A DNA stretch of 38,246 nucleotides from Bordetella parapertussis (GCA_945887835.1 CAMCZQ010000010.1:1-38246), one strand, 5' to 3'; counted from the stretch's first letter, positions 23,637 through 32,741 are shown. Program-made: numbers and translations. The notes: generated by a model from the sequence alone, not told the origin.

Positions 23637-25493
23637 TTACCCTAAGCGGCTTTCAAAGCCCGCTTTGATCTCTAGCAAACTTGGTGGCAACCCATGTGCC
23701 AGCTTTTCAAAGAGTTCCGCATGCAATTCGAACTCTTTGCGCCAAGCCGCTTTGTCGATTGAAGTGATCGTGGTGAATTTTTCGAGAGAAAAATCCATAC
23801 CAGACCAGTCAAGGTCTTCATAGGTCGGTGTGGTCCCAAAGACGTGCTCGTTGCCCTTGGCCTCGCCTTCAATGCGACCCAACATCCATTTCAACACGCG
23901 GGTGTTTTCGCTAAAGCCGGGCCAAACAAATTTGCCGTCAGCATCTGTGCGAAACCAATTGACACAGAAGATACTGGGCAGCTTAGCACCCGAAGCTTGC
24001 AAGTGTTCACCTAAAGACAACCAGTGCTGAAAATACTCGGCCATGTTGTAGCCACAGAACGGCAACATCGCAAACGGATCACGGCGCACCACACCCTGTT
24101 CACCCACTGCAGCAGCAGTGGTTTCAGAGCCCATGGTCGCAGCCATGTAAACGCCTTCAGCCCAATTACGCGCCTCAGTCACCAAGGGCACGGTGGTCGA
24201 GCGACGGCCGCCAAAGATGAAGGCGTCAATAACAACACCATCAGGGTTATCCCATTCGGGATCCAACACAGGGTTTTGTGTGGCAGAGACGGTAAAGCGT
24301 GCATTTGGATGTGCCGCTTTAATGCCTTTCTCTTTTGCCTGCTCAGGAGTCCAGTCACGCCCTTGCCAGTCGATGCAGTGTGCAGGTGGAACCTTACTCA
24401 TGCCTTCCCACCACACGTCGCCGTCATCGGTCAACGCCACGTTTGTGAAGATGGTGTCTTGGGCCAAGGTGGCCATGCAATTAAAGTTTGATTGCTGGTT
24501 GGTACCGGGCGCCACACCAAAATAACCCGCTTCTGGGTTGATGGCGCGCAAGTGACCTTTTGCGTCTGGTTTGATCCAGGCGATATCGTCACCGATTGTC
24601 GTGATCTTCCAGCCCTGTTCGCCTAAGCCCTTGGGTGGAATCAACATCGCAAAGTTGGTTTTGCCACAGGCCGACGGAAACGCTGCCGCGACATGGTATT
24701 TTTTACCCCAAGGGGCCGTCACACCTAAAATCAGCATGTGCTCAGCCAGCCAGCCCGGTGAAGTCGCAGATGCTTCGCTACGACCCATGTTTGAGGCGAT
24801 GCGCAAAGCGAAACATTTTTTACCTAGCAAGGCGTTGCCACCGTAGCCCGAGCCATAAGACCAAATCTCACGGGTCTCGGGAAAATGCACGATGTACTTG
24901 GTGTTATTGCACGGCCAAACGACATCGGCCTGCCCCGCAGCCAAAGGCGCGCCTACGGTGTGCACACAGGGCACAAACGCCCCCGTTGGACCCAGCACGT
25001 CGAACACTTTTTTGCCCATGCGGGTCATCAGGCGCATATTGACTACAACGTACGGCGAGTCAGACAATTCGACGCCGATTTGTGCAATCGGCGAACCCAG
25101 CGGGCCCATCGAAAACGGAATCACGTACATGGTGCGACCAGCCATCGCGCCTTCAAATAACTCGTCGAGCTTGGTGCGCATTTCTGCCGGCTCGATCCAG
25201 TTATTGGTGGGGCCAGCCTCTGACTTGTTTTTGCTGCAAATAAACGTACGATCTTCGACGCGTGCCACGTCATCGGGCGACGAGCGCGCCAGAAACGAGT
25301 TCGGTCGCTTCGCCGGATTCAGTTTGTGCAACATCCCAGATTGCACCATCTCGGCGCACAGGCGGTCGTATTCTTCTTGCGAGCCGTCACACCAGACGAT
25401 CTTGGCGGGCTTGGCTTTTGCTGCAATGTCAGCCACCCATTGTTTTAGGCCAGCGTGGTGAACGTATTCAGGTGCATTTAAGGTCAGAGTCAT
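23637..25493 (-). CDS. pckG: Phosphoenolpyruvate carboxykinase (GTP)
   Basis: Gluconeogenic enzyme of 618 residues catalysing oxaloacetate + GTP to PEP + CO2 + GDP. The P-loop (kinase-1a) motif 'FPSACGKTN' is at 272-280 and the kinase-2 motif '[10 protein letters not shown]' at 301-310, both diagnostic of the GTP-dependent type; '[14 protein letters not shown]' and '[12 protein letters not shown]' are further family blocks. It is monocistronic, with a 335-base upstream region containing a likely promoter and paired direct repeats, and its end lies five bases from the M81 gene with no room for a terminator between them. The enzyme lets the cell grow on organic acids and supplies PEP for pyruvate kinase. 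Confidence 0.98.
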   Translation of the reverse strand: MTLTLNAPEYVHHAGLKQWVADIAAKAKPAKIVWCDGSQEEYDRLCAEMVQSGMLHKLNPAKRPNSFLARSSPDDVARVEDRTFICSKNKSEAGPTNNWIEPAEMRTKLDELFEGAMAGRTMYVIPFSMGPLGSPIAQIGVELSDSPYVVVNMRLMTRMGKKVFDVLGPTGAFVPCVHTVGAPLAAGQADVVWPCNNTKYIVHFPETREIWSYGSGYGGNALLGKKCFALRIASNMGRSEASATSPGWLAEHMLILGVTAPWGKKYHVAAAFPSACGKTNFAMLIPPKGLGEQGWKITTIGDDIAWIKPDAKGHLRAINPEAGYFGVAPGTNQQSNFNCMATLAQDTIFTNVALTDDGDVWWEGMSKVPPAHCIDWQGRDWTPEQAKEKGIKAAHPNARFTVSATQNPVLDPEWDNPDGVVIDAFIFGGRRSTTVPLVTEARNWAEGVYMAATMGSETTAAAVGEQGVVRRDPFAMLPFCGYNMAEYFQHWLSLGEHLQASGAKLPSIFCVNWFRTDADGKFVWPGFSENTRVLKWMLGRIEGEAKGNEHVFGTTPTYEDLDWSGMDFSLEKFTTITSIDKAAWRKEFELHAELFEKLAHGLPPSLLEIKAGFESRLG

Positions 25494-25828
25494 TGGCTTG
25501 TTTCAATTAGATTGCAATGGTCACACTTCAATAACCCGAAATAGTAGCACCGCGCGTGCTCTTACGAAAAACTCACCCTTTCCACACCGAAACATATGCG
25601 CGTTTCGCTCAAGAATTGCGCATTTCGTCAAAATAACCACACTCGCCCAACAAGTTAACGACTTGAACCTAACTTTTGCTTATATTTTTTGACTCAAACC
25701 TTCAAACCACCCCACCGTTTTCACTGTCGTGCGAGCGCCCAATTTACGCAATATCCCCTCGTCGCACAAGCCGCCACTAGCTTGGCGCTTGACTCAAAAG
25801 CTGCACGTTTGAACAGCGTGATGAACGC
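25494..25828. promoter_or_regulatory. 335-base non-coding region: pckG promoter and possible activator site
   Basis: No gene is seen. Reading leftward for pckG, a possible promoter is -35 TTTCGT (25569-25564) and -10 TACTAT (25546-25541), spacer 17. Upstream of it lie two imperfect direct repeats exactly 20 bases apart, TGCGCGTTTCGCTC (25597-25610) and TGCGCATTTCGTC (25617-25629), at roughly -62 to -95. Two helical turns apart, they suit an activator or repressor. The rest (25640-25828) looks unstructured; it contains the downstream region of the hydroxyacid-dehydrogenase gene. Confidence 0.5.
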
Positions 25829-26821
25829 CTAGCGCTGGGTCATTCGTGTCAGGCGCTGTTGCACCTTGGCCGCAGCCTCGCGGTTGACCAAGTGCTCGGG
25901 TAACTGGCCATTCAGGATTTGTCTGGCCTGACGAGCCACCGAGCTTCCCATTGCTCGCAAACTGTCATCCGTCACGCCTGCCATATGCGGCGAGAGCAAG
26001 ACGTTTTCCATGCCATAAAGTGGCGAATCCAACGGCAGCGGTTGCTGCACAAATACATCGAGTGCTGCGCCCGCTAAACGCCCCTGACTAAGCGCCTGGA
26101 CTAAGGCCTGCTGGTCAACGACAGCACCGCGTGCGACGTTAATCAAATAGGACTCGGGCTTGCAATGGCGCAGCAAGTCGGCGCTGATCAACCCAGTTGT
26201 TGTTTCGTTTAGCGGGCAGGCCAGTACGATAAAGTCTGACTGCGCAAAGACCCGCTCAAGCGACGTCACCTCGATAAAGTCAAGCGAGGCACGCCCGCTG
26301 GGTCGATAACCACAGACTTGCATGCCAAAGCCAAAATGACACATTTTTGCAACCGCCTGGCCGATGGCACCTAGCCCAACCAAACCGACTCTTTTGCCCG
26401 CAAGCTCGACGCCCTGGTCGGCCAACGGGCGCGCGCTTGCCCAGCCGCCCGCGCGCATTCGCTGATTGACTACCGCACTTTTATGTGCCAGGGCCAACAT
26501 CTGTCCCAGCGCGAACTCGGCCACTGTGACCGCGTTCGTGCCAGGTGCATTCGCGACCGCGACGTCGTGTTCGGTCGCTGCCTGAAGGGGGATCATATCG
26601 ACTCCCGCCCCATGACGGATCACGCCAAGCAAGTGGGGAGACTGCGCAAACAAGGCCGCAGGAATGGGGCTGCGCACCACGACAATCGAAGCCTCGCGGG
26701 CGCCTGCAAGCAAATCTTCGTCACGCGTCGAACTCGCCACCAAGACGTGCGCGAAGGTTTCGAGCTCTGCCTGCACCTGCGGATGAATCGGATTTGTTAA
26801 AAAAATCAGCTTTGAAGTCAT
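25829..26821 (-). CDS. D-2-hydroxyacid dehydrogenase family protein
   Basis: NAD-dependent reductase or dehydrogenase of 330 residues of the phosphoglycerate-dehydrogenase/glyoxylate-reductase type. Evidence: Rossmann motif 'VGLVGLGAIGQAVAKM', 'NVARGAVVDQQALVQAL' with the conserved Arg, and the catalytic His in 'LLSPHMAGVT'. No ACT domain follows, so it is not the full-length serine-biosynthesis type; substrate is unclear. The ATG at 26821 has a poor Shine-Dalgarno on its strand. It diverges from the TauD/TfdA gene, suggesting a shared regulated pathway for a hydroxy acid. Confidence 0.9.
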   Translation of the reverse strand: MTSKLIFLTNPIHPQVQAELETFAHVLVASSTRDEDLLAGAREASIVVVRSPIPAALFAQSPHLLGVIRHGAGVDMIPLQAATEHDVAVANAPGTNAVTVAEFALGQMLALAHKSAVVNQRMRAGGWASARPLADQGVELAGKRVGLVGLGAIGQAVAKMCHFGFGMQVCGYRPSGRASLDFIEVTSLERVFAQSDFIVLACPLNETTTGLISADLLRHCKPESYLINVARGAVVDQQALVQALSQGRLAGAALDVFVQQPLPLDSPLYGMENVLLSPHMAGVTDDSLRAMGSSVARQARQILNGQLPEHLVNREAAAKVQQRLTRMTQR

Positions 26822-26928
26822 GTGTTTTTGAAGTAAAGGAGTATATTTATTCTAACGATTCTAACAAGTGCACCCGTGTTCAGTGCACGAGACAGCCAAA
26901 ATACTGAAAACAGCGAAAGAGACCGCTC
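26822..26928. promoter_or_regulatory. Divergent promoter region with repeated elements
   Basis: 107 bases between divergent genes. Two exact direct repeats ATTCTAAC (26849-26856 and 26858-26865) have a nine-base period, and two copies of the palindrome GTGCAC stand at 26868-26873 and 26883-26888, 15 bases apart. They could be binding sites for an unidentified regulator of the hydroxyacid dehydrogenase and dioxygenase genes. Confidence 0.4.
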
Positions 26929-27816
26929 ATGACCATCACCTTCAAACAGCTCAGTCCAACCTTTATGGCTGAGGTCAGCTCACTTGATCTGCGCACCGTG
27001 CAGGACCAACCGAGCCTGGCGCGCTTGCGTGCAGGCATGACGGAATATGGCGTCCTGGTATTCAAAGGGCAAGAGCTTTCGTTTCAGGAGCAACTCGATT
27101 TTGCTCAGCGCCTAGACGGCGAACTGCATGCCAAAACCTCGTCGTCTGTTTTGGTCAAAAACCGCTTTGGTAACGAAGCGCTGACCGATATTTCGAATGT
27201 CGGGGCTGACGGAGCGATTTTGGCCGCGGATGATCGTCGGCGAATGAACGGCATCAGCAACCGAATCTGGCATACCGACGCCTCGTTTGAAGACCCCGCC
27301 GGACGCTATTCGATGCTGTTTGCGCGCAACATCCCACCCGTACGTGCCGACACCGAGTTTGCAGATATGCGGGCCGCTTACGATGCGCTTGACGATCAAA
27401 CGAAAGCCACCATCGACTCTCTGCACGTGCACCACTCGATTGCGTATTCGCGTCACACCATGGGATTCGATTTTTCGCCTGAAGAAAAAGCAAAGCTTCC
27501 TGGTGCGACACATCCGTTGGTGCGCGTTTTTTCAGACTCACCTCGCAAAGCGCTTTATCTTGCCTCGCACGCCGAGCGCGTGATCGAATGGCCAGTGCCC
27601 GAGGGACGCTTGTTATTAAAAGACCTGATCGAGCACGCGACTCGGCCTGAGTTTTTAGGTCATCACGAATGGGCCCTGGGCGACTTAGTCATTTGGGATA
27701 ATCGCACCACCATGCATCGGGCGCGACCGTTTGACGACAAAGCCTACAAGCGTGAACTCACGCGCGTCACCACCTTAGATTTACCGCGCCAGTCCGCGGT
27801 CGCGCAAGCGGCGTAA
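26929..27816 (+). CDS. TauD/TfdA family 2-oxoglutarate-dependent dioxygenase
   Basis: Fe(II)/2-oxoglutarate dioxygenase of 295 residues. The iron ligands are His115 and Asp117 in 'WHTDASF' and His263 in 'RTTMHRARPFD'; the Arg in 'RELTRV' (274-279) would bind the 2-oxoglutarate carboxylate. The N-terminal layout resembles TfdA more than TauD. These enzymes hydroxylate ethers, sulfonates or phenoxy acids, leading to release of sulfite or an alcohol; which substrate applies is unknown. The ATG at 26929 has AGAG about nine bases upstream. Confidence 0.9.
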   Translation: MTITFKQLSPTFMAEVSSLDLRTVQDQPSLARLRAGMTEYGVLVFKGQELSFQEQLDFAQRLDGELHAKTSSSVLVKNRFGNEALTDISNVGADGAILAADDRRRMNGISNRIWHTDASFEDPAGRYSMLFARNIPPVRADTEFADMRAAYDALDDQTKATIDSLHVHHSIAYSRHTMGFDFSPEEKAKLPGATHPLVRVFSDSPRKALYLASHAERVIEWPVPEGRLLLKDLIEHATRPEFLGHHEWALGDLVIWDNRTTMHRARPFDDKAYKRELTRVTTLDLPRQSAVAQAA

Positions 27817-27898
27817 GCTGCGACGACCGAGTTGCGCCCCAGGTGCCCGCGTTCAAGTCAGGGTGCGGGTAGCTGGTGTCTTGCCAAGTGACTGGGCG

Positions 27899-28726
27899 CT
27901 AAGTGCCGACCTTAAAGCTTGATTGCATCTTGCGTAACAGGGCGATCACGCTTGGCGCCACAATGCGACCAGTCTTGGGGTTTTCAGAAGGAATGTTTTC
28001 CATGGTCATGGTGAACTTCGCTGAATCTGAGTCAACCACAATGCTGTGCGTGTTACGCACAACCGTTGGATCCGCCCAAATTTCAAGCAAGGTATTTTCG
28101 GGGCCAACGCCCGCGAGGGCGAGCGCCACGACTACGTTTAGGTTTGCCGGGAACCCTTTAGCCGCCGCACGTGCATTGCCCTCGAATACTTTTTTAGGCT
28201 CGATTAAACCCTCGACACTAATGTTGTTTTCAAGCAGATGAGGTGCACCTGCCAGACCGTTTGGCGGCTTACGCGTGATCATTCTGACTGAATGAATTTT
28301 GCCTTCGGCCGCAGCGATCACAGCGTCTAGTCCGATCAAGGCACCCGTTGGCACGTGAATGATGCCCCCTTCTTGTTTAGCCAAATCGATCAGACCTTGA
28401 TTAAACAACAACGCGCCTACCGACAAGACAATGACTTGCTTTTGCGCTTTCAAAAACGGCGTCGCAATGTCCGGCAAGAGAGCTGCCGGCGCACACTCAA
28501 TCACAAGATCTGCCTCAGGCTCAAGCTGCGATAGATTCAGCACCTTCACCGGCACGCCAAGCGTGGACACAAATTGCTGTGCTTTCTCGTGGTTTTTTGC
28601 CGAGACCGCGGTCAGCACGACGCCCGGCACTGAGCCCTTCGCAAGCGTGACCGCAATGGCTTTACCGATGGCCCCCAGGCCAGCAATCGCAATACGCAAG
28701 GGTTTTTTATTTAATGTGTTTGACAT
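27899..28726 (-). CDS. Aspartate dehydrogenase (NadX-like)
   Basis: NAD(P)-dependent L-aspartate dehydrogenase of 275 residues, oxidising aspartate to iminoaspartate or oxaloacetate and ammonia. The dinucleotide motif 'IAGLGAIG' (GxGxxG at 16-21) opens the protein; 'SVGALLFNQGLIDLAKQEGG' is split around residues 102-121 and the 'PTGALIGLDA' block is diagnostic of the family, with the conserved 'NTH' (225-227) holding the probable catalytic His. It starts ten bases after the stop of a Bug receptor gene, so the two are an operon. Physiological direction (catabolism, or NAD synthesis through iminoaspartate) is not determined; the receptor suggests catabolism. Confidence 0.92.
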   Translation of the reverse strand: MSNTLNKKPLRIAIAGLGAIGKAIAVTLAKGSVPGVVLTAVSAKNHEKAQQFVSTLGVPVKVLNLSQLEPEADLVIECAPAALLPDIATPFLKAQKQVIVLSVGALLFNQGLIDLAKQEGGIIHVPTGALIGLDAVIAAAEGKIHSVRMITRKPPNGLAGAPHLLENNISVEGLIEPKKVFEGNARAAAKGFPANLNVVVALALAGVGPENTLLEIWADPTVVRNTHSIVVDSDSAKFTMTMENIPSENPKTGRIVAPSVIALLRKMQSSFKVGT

Positions 28727-28736
28727 CTTTTTTTAC

Positions 28737-29717
28737 TCAGTCAATTTTCATATTCGAGGTTTTAACGATTTCAGCGTACTTGGCGATTTCGCGTTGAAGG
28801 TGGGCACCGAACTCGGCTGCTGTACCACCGATAATTTCAATCCCGCGTTCGCGCAGATTCTGCTGAACGCCCGGCCGAGCAAGCGCCTGCCTCAACGTTA
28901 AATTCAAACGCTCGAGTGCCTCTTTTGGCGTGGCCGCTGGAGCGATGATTCCGTACCAAGAGTCAGTCTCAAACGTTGGTAGGCCCTGCTCAGCGATGGT
29001 TGGGATCTCGGGGGCCAATGGCGCGCGGGTGAGGTAGGTTGTGCCCAACGCTCTGAGTTTGCCTGAACGAATATGCGACAAAAAATCGGGCAAATTGCCA
29101 AACATCAGGTCGATGTTACCGCCCAGCAAATCGTTCAGCGCGGGCCCTTGCGCCTTGTAGGGCACGTGCACCATGTCGATTCCTGCCATCGATTTCAGCA
29201 TCTCGCCGGCAAAATGAGGCGTTGTACCATTGCCAAAAGAGCCATAAGACAACTTACCTGGATTCTTTTTTGCGTAGGCAACCAGCTCAGACAGATTTTT
29301 GATCGGCAAGTCGGGCCGAATCGCCAGCACGTTGGCTGTGCGCGCCAGCAAAATGACCGGCACGAGCTCTTTATCCAAGTTGTAAGGTAAGTTTTTTACC
29401 AGCGTCTGGTTCACCGTAAAACTGTTCGCCACGCCACCGAAGGTGTGACGGTCTGACGCTTTGGCGACTGCATCGACACCGATCACGGTGCCAGCACCGG
29501 GTTTATTTTCAACAAAAACCGGCCCCGCCAAGTCCCGGGCCATCTCAGGCACCAGCAGACGCACTACGCCATCGAGCGTGCTCGCGCCACCCGGAAACGG
29601 CACAATCATTCGTACAGGCTGATTGGGCCACGGCGCCACTGGAGCCGGCTGTGCCTGCGAAAATACTGACACAAAACTTAAGCTGCCCAAACCAAGCAGC
29701 AATATTTTTTTAAACAT
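28737..29717 (-). CDS. Bug family (TctC) periplasmic tricarboxylate-type receptor 1
   Basis: Exported solute-binding protein of 326 residues. 'MFKKILLLGLGSLSFVSVFSQA' is the signal peptide; TctC-fold landmarks are 'PVRMIVPFPGG', 'VENKPGAGTVIGVDAVAKA', 'LSYGSFGNGT' and 'MVHVPYKAQGPALNDLLGG'. Bug proteins of Bordetella and Cupriavidus bind carboxylates or amino acids; BugD binds aspartate. Because the next gene, ten bases on, encodes aspartate dehydrogenase, aspartate or a related amino acid is the likely ligand, though this is inference. No TctA/TctB membrane components are in the window. ATG at 29717 is preferred to the TTG at 29732. Confidence 0.92.
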   Translation of the reverse strand: MFKKILLLGLGSLSFVSVFSQAQPAPVAPWPNQPVRMIVPFPGGASTLDGVVRLLVPEMARDLAGPVFVENKPGAGTVIGVDAVAKASDRHTFGGVANSFTVNQTLVKNLPYNLDKELVPVILLARTANVLAIRPDLPIKNLSELVAYAKKNPGKLSYGSFGNGTTPHFAGEMLKSMAGIDMVHVPYKAQGPALNDLLGGNIDLMFGNLPDFLSHIRSGKLRALGTTYLTRAPLAPEIPTIAEQGLPTFETDSWYGIIAPAATPKEALERLNLTLRQALARPGVQQNLRERGIEIIGGTAAEFGAHLQREIAKYAEIVKTSNMKID

Positions 29718-29968
29718 ATTGATCTCAAACAATAGAAGACTTGTACGAATTATGGACTACCCGCACAGCGCAATCCCATAAAAATCGAGGTTAAAAGGTG
29801 TTTTATGCGCACTTTTTGACTTCTCTGGCGGATTTTTATGCGAGATCGGGGGTTTCAAATTGAATTTCTGGGTGGGGCGGCTAAACTAGACGTAGGTTGA
29901 GGTAATGTCTGAGATTAAGTTAACGTGCTGCGAGCACTCATCGTGCCTGCTTTTTGAAGGAATACTTA
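29718..29968. promoter_or_regulatory. 251-base divergent intergenic region
   Basis: No gene is seen between Bug receptor 1 and the small exported protein. It contains two copies of TTTTATGCG (29801-29809 and 29834-29842), 33 bases or about three helical turns apart, and a short hairpin GTGCT-GCG-AGCAC (29925-29937) before the ribosome-binding site of the small gene. Promoters for both divergent genes should lie here; I cannot assign hexamers with confidence. Confidence 0.4.
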
Positions 29969-30187
29969 ATGATCAAGAAATTAGCGGTACTTTTAATGAT
30001 TACCTCGTTTGGTTTAGTTCAAATGGCGCCGGTGGCGGCTCAAACCTCAGCAGCCCCAACACAAACAGCGCCTAAAAAGAATAGCGCTGCTAAAAAAAGC
30101 GCGTCTGCAAAAAAGAGCACGACCCCAAAAAAGAAAGCGGCTAAGCCTAAAAAGACCACAACCACCAAACCCAAAACAACGGGCTAA
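29969..30187 (+). CDS. Small exported Lys/Ala/Thr-rich repeat protein
   Basis: A 72-residue protein. A signal peptide ('MIKKLAVLLMITSFGLVQMA' then 'PVAAQ') is followed by a low-complexity tail rich in Lys, Ala, Ser, Thr and Pro, with repeating 'PKK' and 'KKS' units like a histone-H1-like or DNA- or polyanion-binding tail. After export it would be a strongly basic, disordered peptide of about 45 residues. GAAGGA (29956-29961) lies eight bases before the ATG, a good ribosome-binding site. Similar small exported basic proteins occur in Burkholderiales but I do not know a function. It is alone, divergent from the first Bug gene. Confidence 0.72.
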   Translation: MIKKLAVLLMITSFGLVQMAPVAAQTSAAPTQTAPKKNSAAKKSASAKKSTTPKKKAAKPKKTTTTKPKTTG

Positions 30188-30235
30188 CGCGTAGCGGCAA
30201 CGACCAGCAGGCAACTGACCGGCACACCCTTCGTA

Positions 30236-31240
30236 TTACTCGACTTTGAGGCCAGCCTGCTGAATTAAACGTCCCCAGCGGGCGTAATCCCGTTTAATTT
30301 GCTCTACAAACTCCACTGAGGTACTCGGCGAAGCATTCAAGCCCAAAGCGCTGATGCGGCTTTGAACCGAGGCCTGCGACAAGACCGTGTTGAGATCCTG
30401 ATTCAACTGCTGGATCACTTTAGCAGGCGTGGCGGCAGGCACGGCAAGCCCGTACCACTCAGGAATATCCCCCAAGGCAGGGTAGCCTGCGTCAATCGCC
30501 GTTGGCGTACCCGGCAAGACCCCTACCCCTTGCGAACCGAACAAGACAATGGCGCGAAGCTTGCCAGACTGCACGTGCTGCGCCACCGATGAGGGGTTCG
30601 CCACCAGCAGATTGATATTGCCGCCCAACACGTCAATCACCGCGGGGCCCGCCCCTTTGTAAGCCACGTGCAAGAGCTTTGCTCCTGTCGTGAACTTAAA
30701 GAGCTCGACGGCAAGCTGCGGGCCGGCGGCGCTTGAGCCGTAGCTGAGTTTGTCGGGCTGATTTTTGGCCATTTCCTCAACATCTTTGAGTGTTTTGACC
30801 GGAACCGACGGGTGTGCCACGAGCACGAAGGGTTGTTGAGTCAAACGCCCCACGGGTACGATGTCTTTTGTGACATCAAGACCCATGTCTTTATAAAGAT
30901 GAGGGTTCACGGTCATCACGCCCTGATGCGCAATCATCAACGTATGCCCGTCAGGCGCTGCTTTTGCCGCATAGGCGGTGCCGATATTGCCCTGCGCGCC
31001 AGCTTTATTTTCGATCACGACCTGCTGTTGCCATAAGTCAGTGAGCCTTTCTCCCACGATACGCGCCACTGCGTCCGTGCCCCCACCTGGCGGAAACATC
31101 ACCACAATTTTGACAGGCCCGGAGGGCTTAAAAGCCGCTTGTGCAAAGGCCTCAAGGGGTCCTAACCCACCAAGCAGCGCGCAGGCTGCCATCAAGCTAG
31201 GTAAAACTGAGCGTTTAAGTGCTGCGATCATGATTGACAT
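30236..31240 (-). CDS. Bug family (TctC) periplasmic receptor 2
   Basis: Exported solute-binding protein of 334 residues with a signal peptide ('LPSLMAACALLGGLGP', ending at 'EAFAQA'), then the TctC landmarks 'IVVMFPPGGGTDAVARIV', 'VIENKAGAQGNIGTAYAAKA', 'LSYGSSAAGPQ' and 'LLHVAYKGAGPAVIDVLGG'. The ATG at 31240 has GGAG six bases upstream and is chosen over two further upstream starts. It lies 43 bases after an MmgE/PrpD gene on the same strand, so the ligand could be a citrate- or tartrate-like acid. It is one of three Bug receptors in about 6 kb and has no permease subunit nearby. Confidence 0.92.
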   Translation of the reverse strand: MSIMIAALKRSVLPSLMAACALLGGLGPLEAFAQAAFKPSGPVKIVVMFPPGGGTDAVARIVGERLTDLWQQQVVIENKAGAQGNIGTAYAAKAAPDGHTLMIAHQGVMTVNPHLYKDMGLDVTKDIVPVGRLTQQPFVLVAHPSVPVKTLKDVEEMAKNQPDKLSYGSSAAGPQLAVELFKFTTGAKLLHVAYKGAGPAVIDVLGGNINLLVANPSSVAQHVQSGKLRAIVLFGSQGVGVLPGTPTAIDAGYPALGDIPEWYGLAVPAATPAKVIQQLNQDLNTVLSQASVQSRISALGLNASPSTSVEFVEQIKRDYARWGRLIQQAGLKVE

Positions 31241-31283
31241 GGTTGACTCCGTTTTTATCATTTTTAGCTCTGACACTTACGCG

Positions 31284-32663
31284 TCACTTGTTTTTTCCGG
31301 CGACTAATTGCATGATTTGACCGACATCAGTCGCTTGATCCATGGCCCACACCGCTTGGATCAAAGCCTCGGGCTCACAGCCCGAACCACCATATTCGCA
31401 CAGCGTACGCACTTTGTTTTCAAGTTCTTGGTCAGACAAGGGTTTGGCGCGCGCCCCGCGTGCAATATCAATCGCCACAACCAAGCTCTTACCCTGCGCC
31501 CAATGCAGCTTGACGGTGGCTGCCTCAACGGCAAAAGAGGCATCTTCCACAAAAACAACTTTGCGTCCTAACGCACGCAACGATTCGTCTGCCACCGCCT
31601 GATCGCTAAACTCGTCCAGGCCCGCTTTGCCACGCGTCAAGGACACAGCGACGGCATGCTGTGCGCTAACTTGTGACTCGCGACCGGTCGCAACGTTTGG
31701 ACGATCGGTGCGTTGCCTTAATAAGGGGTGGCCATGCAACTCGATACGCTCAAGCGCGTGCAAGCCTTGTTGTAACAACTCTGGATGTTTGGCTAATCCC
31801 AAGCACGCCTCGATGACTGGGTTTAAAACGACACCGCACGGAAACGGCTTGTAGGTGTTATTCAGTAGTTCCCAGCGCGTTCCCAATTCGCCGACAATGC
31901 TCTGGCAATCGGGCGCGTCAGCCGTGACATTCAAAAAGCCACGCACGCCCTCAAGCGGTCGCGCCGGACCATCAAAATCTTGTTGCGCTAAAAAAGCAGA
32001 CAACATGCCGTTACGTGAGGCGTTACCCATGCTGACACTTTTAGACATGGTGCCAAGGGTTTCAACCAAGCCCGAAGCTTGGGCTGAGGCCGAACCTAAG
32101 GCCCACACCAATTGCTGCGTGCTTAAGCCCAGCAACTTACCCGTCGCCATCGCCGCGCCAAATACCCCGCAGGTCGAAGTGATGTGCCAACCGCGCGAAT
32201 AATGCCCTGGCGACACCGCCTGTCCAATTCGGCATTCAGCCTCAGCACCTAAAATAAAACTAAGCAACAAATGCGCGCCGCTCAGTGGTCGAGTTTGCGC
32301 GAGCGCGAACACCGCGGGCGCCACGGGGGCTGTCGGATGAATGATGGTGGGAATGTGCGTGTCGTCAAAATCAAACACGTTCGCCATCATCGTGTTTAGT
32401 GCGGCAGCGGTCAACATGTCGAGCCGTTGCCCGCGACCAATCACTGTCGCCTGCTGCGCCGCAGAAAAACGCGCATAGACCTGCGCTGCACGCTCAACGG
32501 TTGGGTCAAAGCAGGCCGATAAAGCCGCTGCAAAATAATTTAATAAAGAACGCTTGGCCTCGTGTCGAACAACCTCAGGAATATCTTCCCACCGGCAGTT
32601 TTCAATGAATTGTGCCAAGCCAACAGAGATGTCTGCGCTAGGTGTGTGTGTTTGAGTCGTCAT
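31284..32663 (-). CDS. MmgE/PrpD family protein (2-methylcitrate-dehydratase-like)
   Basis: A 459-residue member of the MmgE/PrpD superfamily, which includes 2-methylcitrate dehydratase, iminodisuccinate epimerase and cis-aconitate decarboxylase. Features: 'EAKRSLLNYFAAALSACFD', 'FDFDDTHIPTIIHPTAPVAPA' around residues 98-118, 'CGVFGAAMATGKLLGL' and a C-terminal 'KPLSDQELENKVRTL'. The 'DDTH' pattern is the typical active-site region. It is followed on the same strand by a Bug receptor. No prpB or prpC methylcitrate genes are in the window, so I do not call it prpD; the true substrate is probably another polycarboxylate. Confidence 0.88.
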   Translation of the reverse strand: MTTQTHTPSADISVGLAQFIENCRWEDIPEVVRHEAKRSLLNYFAAALSACFDPTVERAAQVYARFSAAQQATVIGRGQRLDMLTAAALNTMMANVFDFDDTHIPTIIHPTAPVAPAVFALAQTRPLSGAHLLLSFILGAEAECRIGQAVSPGHYSRGWHITSTCGVFGAAMATGKLLGLSTQQLVWALGSASAQASGLVETLGTMSKSVSMGNASRNGMLSAFLAQQDFDGPARPLEGVRGFLNVTADAPDCQSIVGELGTRWELLNNTYKPFPCGVVLNPVIEACLGLAKHPELLQQGLHALERIELHGHPLLRQRTDRPNVATGRESQVSAQHAVAVSLTRGKAGLDEFSDQAVADESLRALGRKVVFVEDASFAVEAATVKLHWAQGKSLVVAIDIARGARAKPLSDQELENKVRTLCEYGGSGCEPEALIQAVWAMDQATDVGQIMQLVAGKNK

Positions 32664-32741
32664 TGCAGGCTTGTTGTTTGATTCAGTTAGGGAGCCGAGA
32701 CGCCTGTTTAGACGCCGCGTAGCTTAAGGAGGGTTGGCGGT

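Noticed and set aside
24024-25461. Several open frames of up to 189 codons opposite pckG
   Set aside because: They are shadow frames of a well-conserved GTP-type PEP carboxykinase and show no recognisable protein features.
31284-32663. 2-methylcitrate cycle gene prpD
   Set aside because: No prpB, prpC or acnD-type gene nearby; the superfamily includes many other activities.
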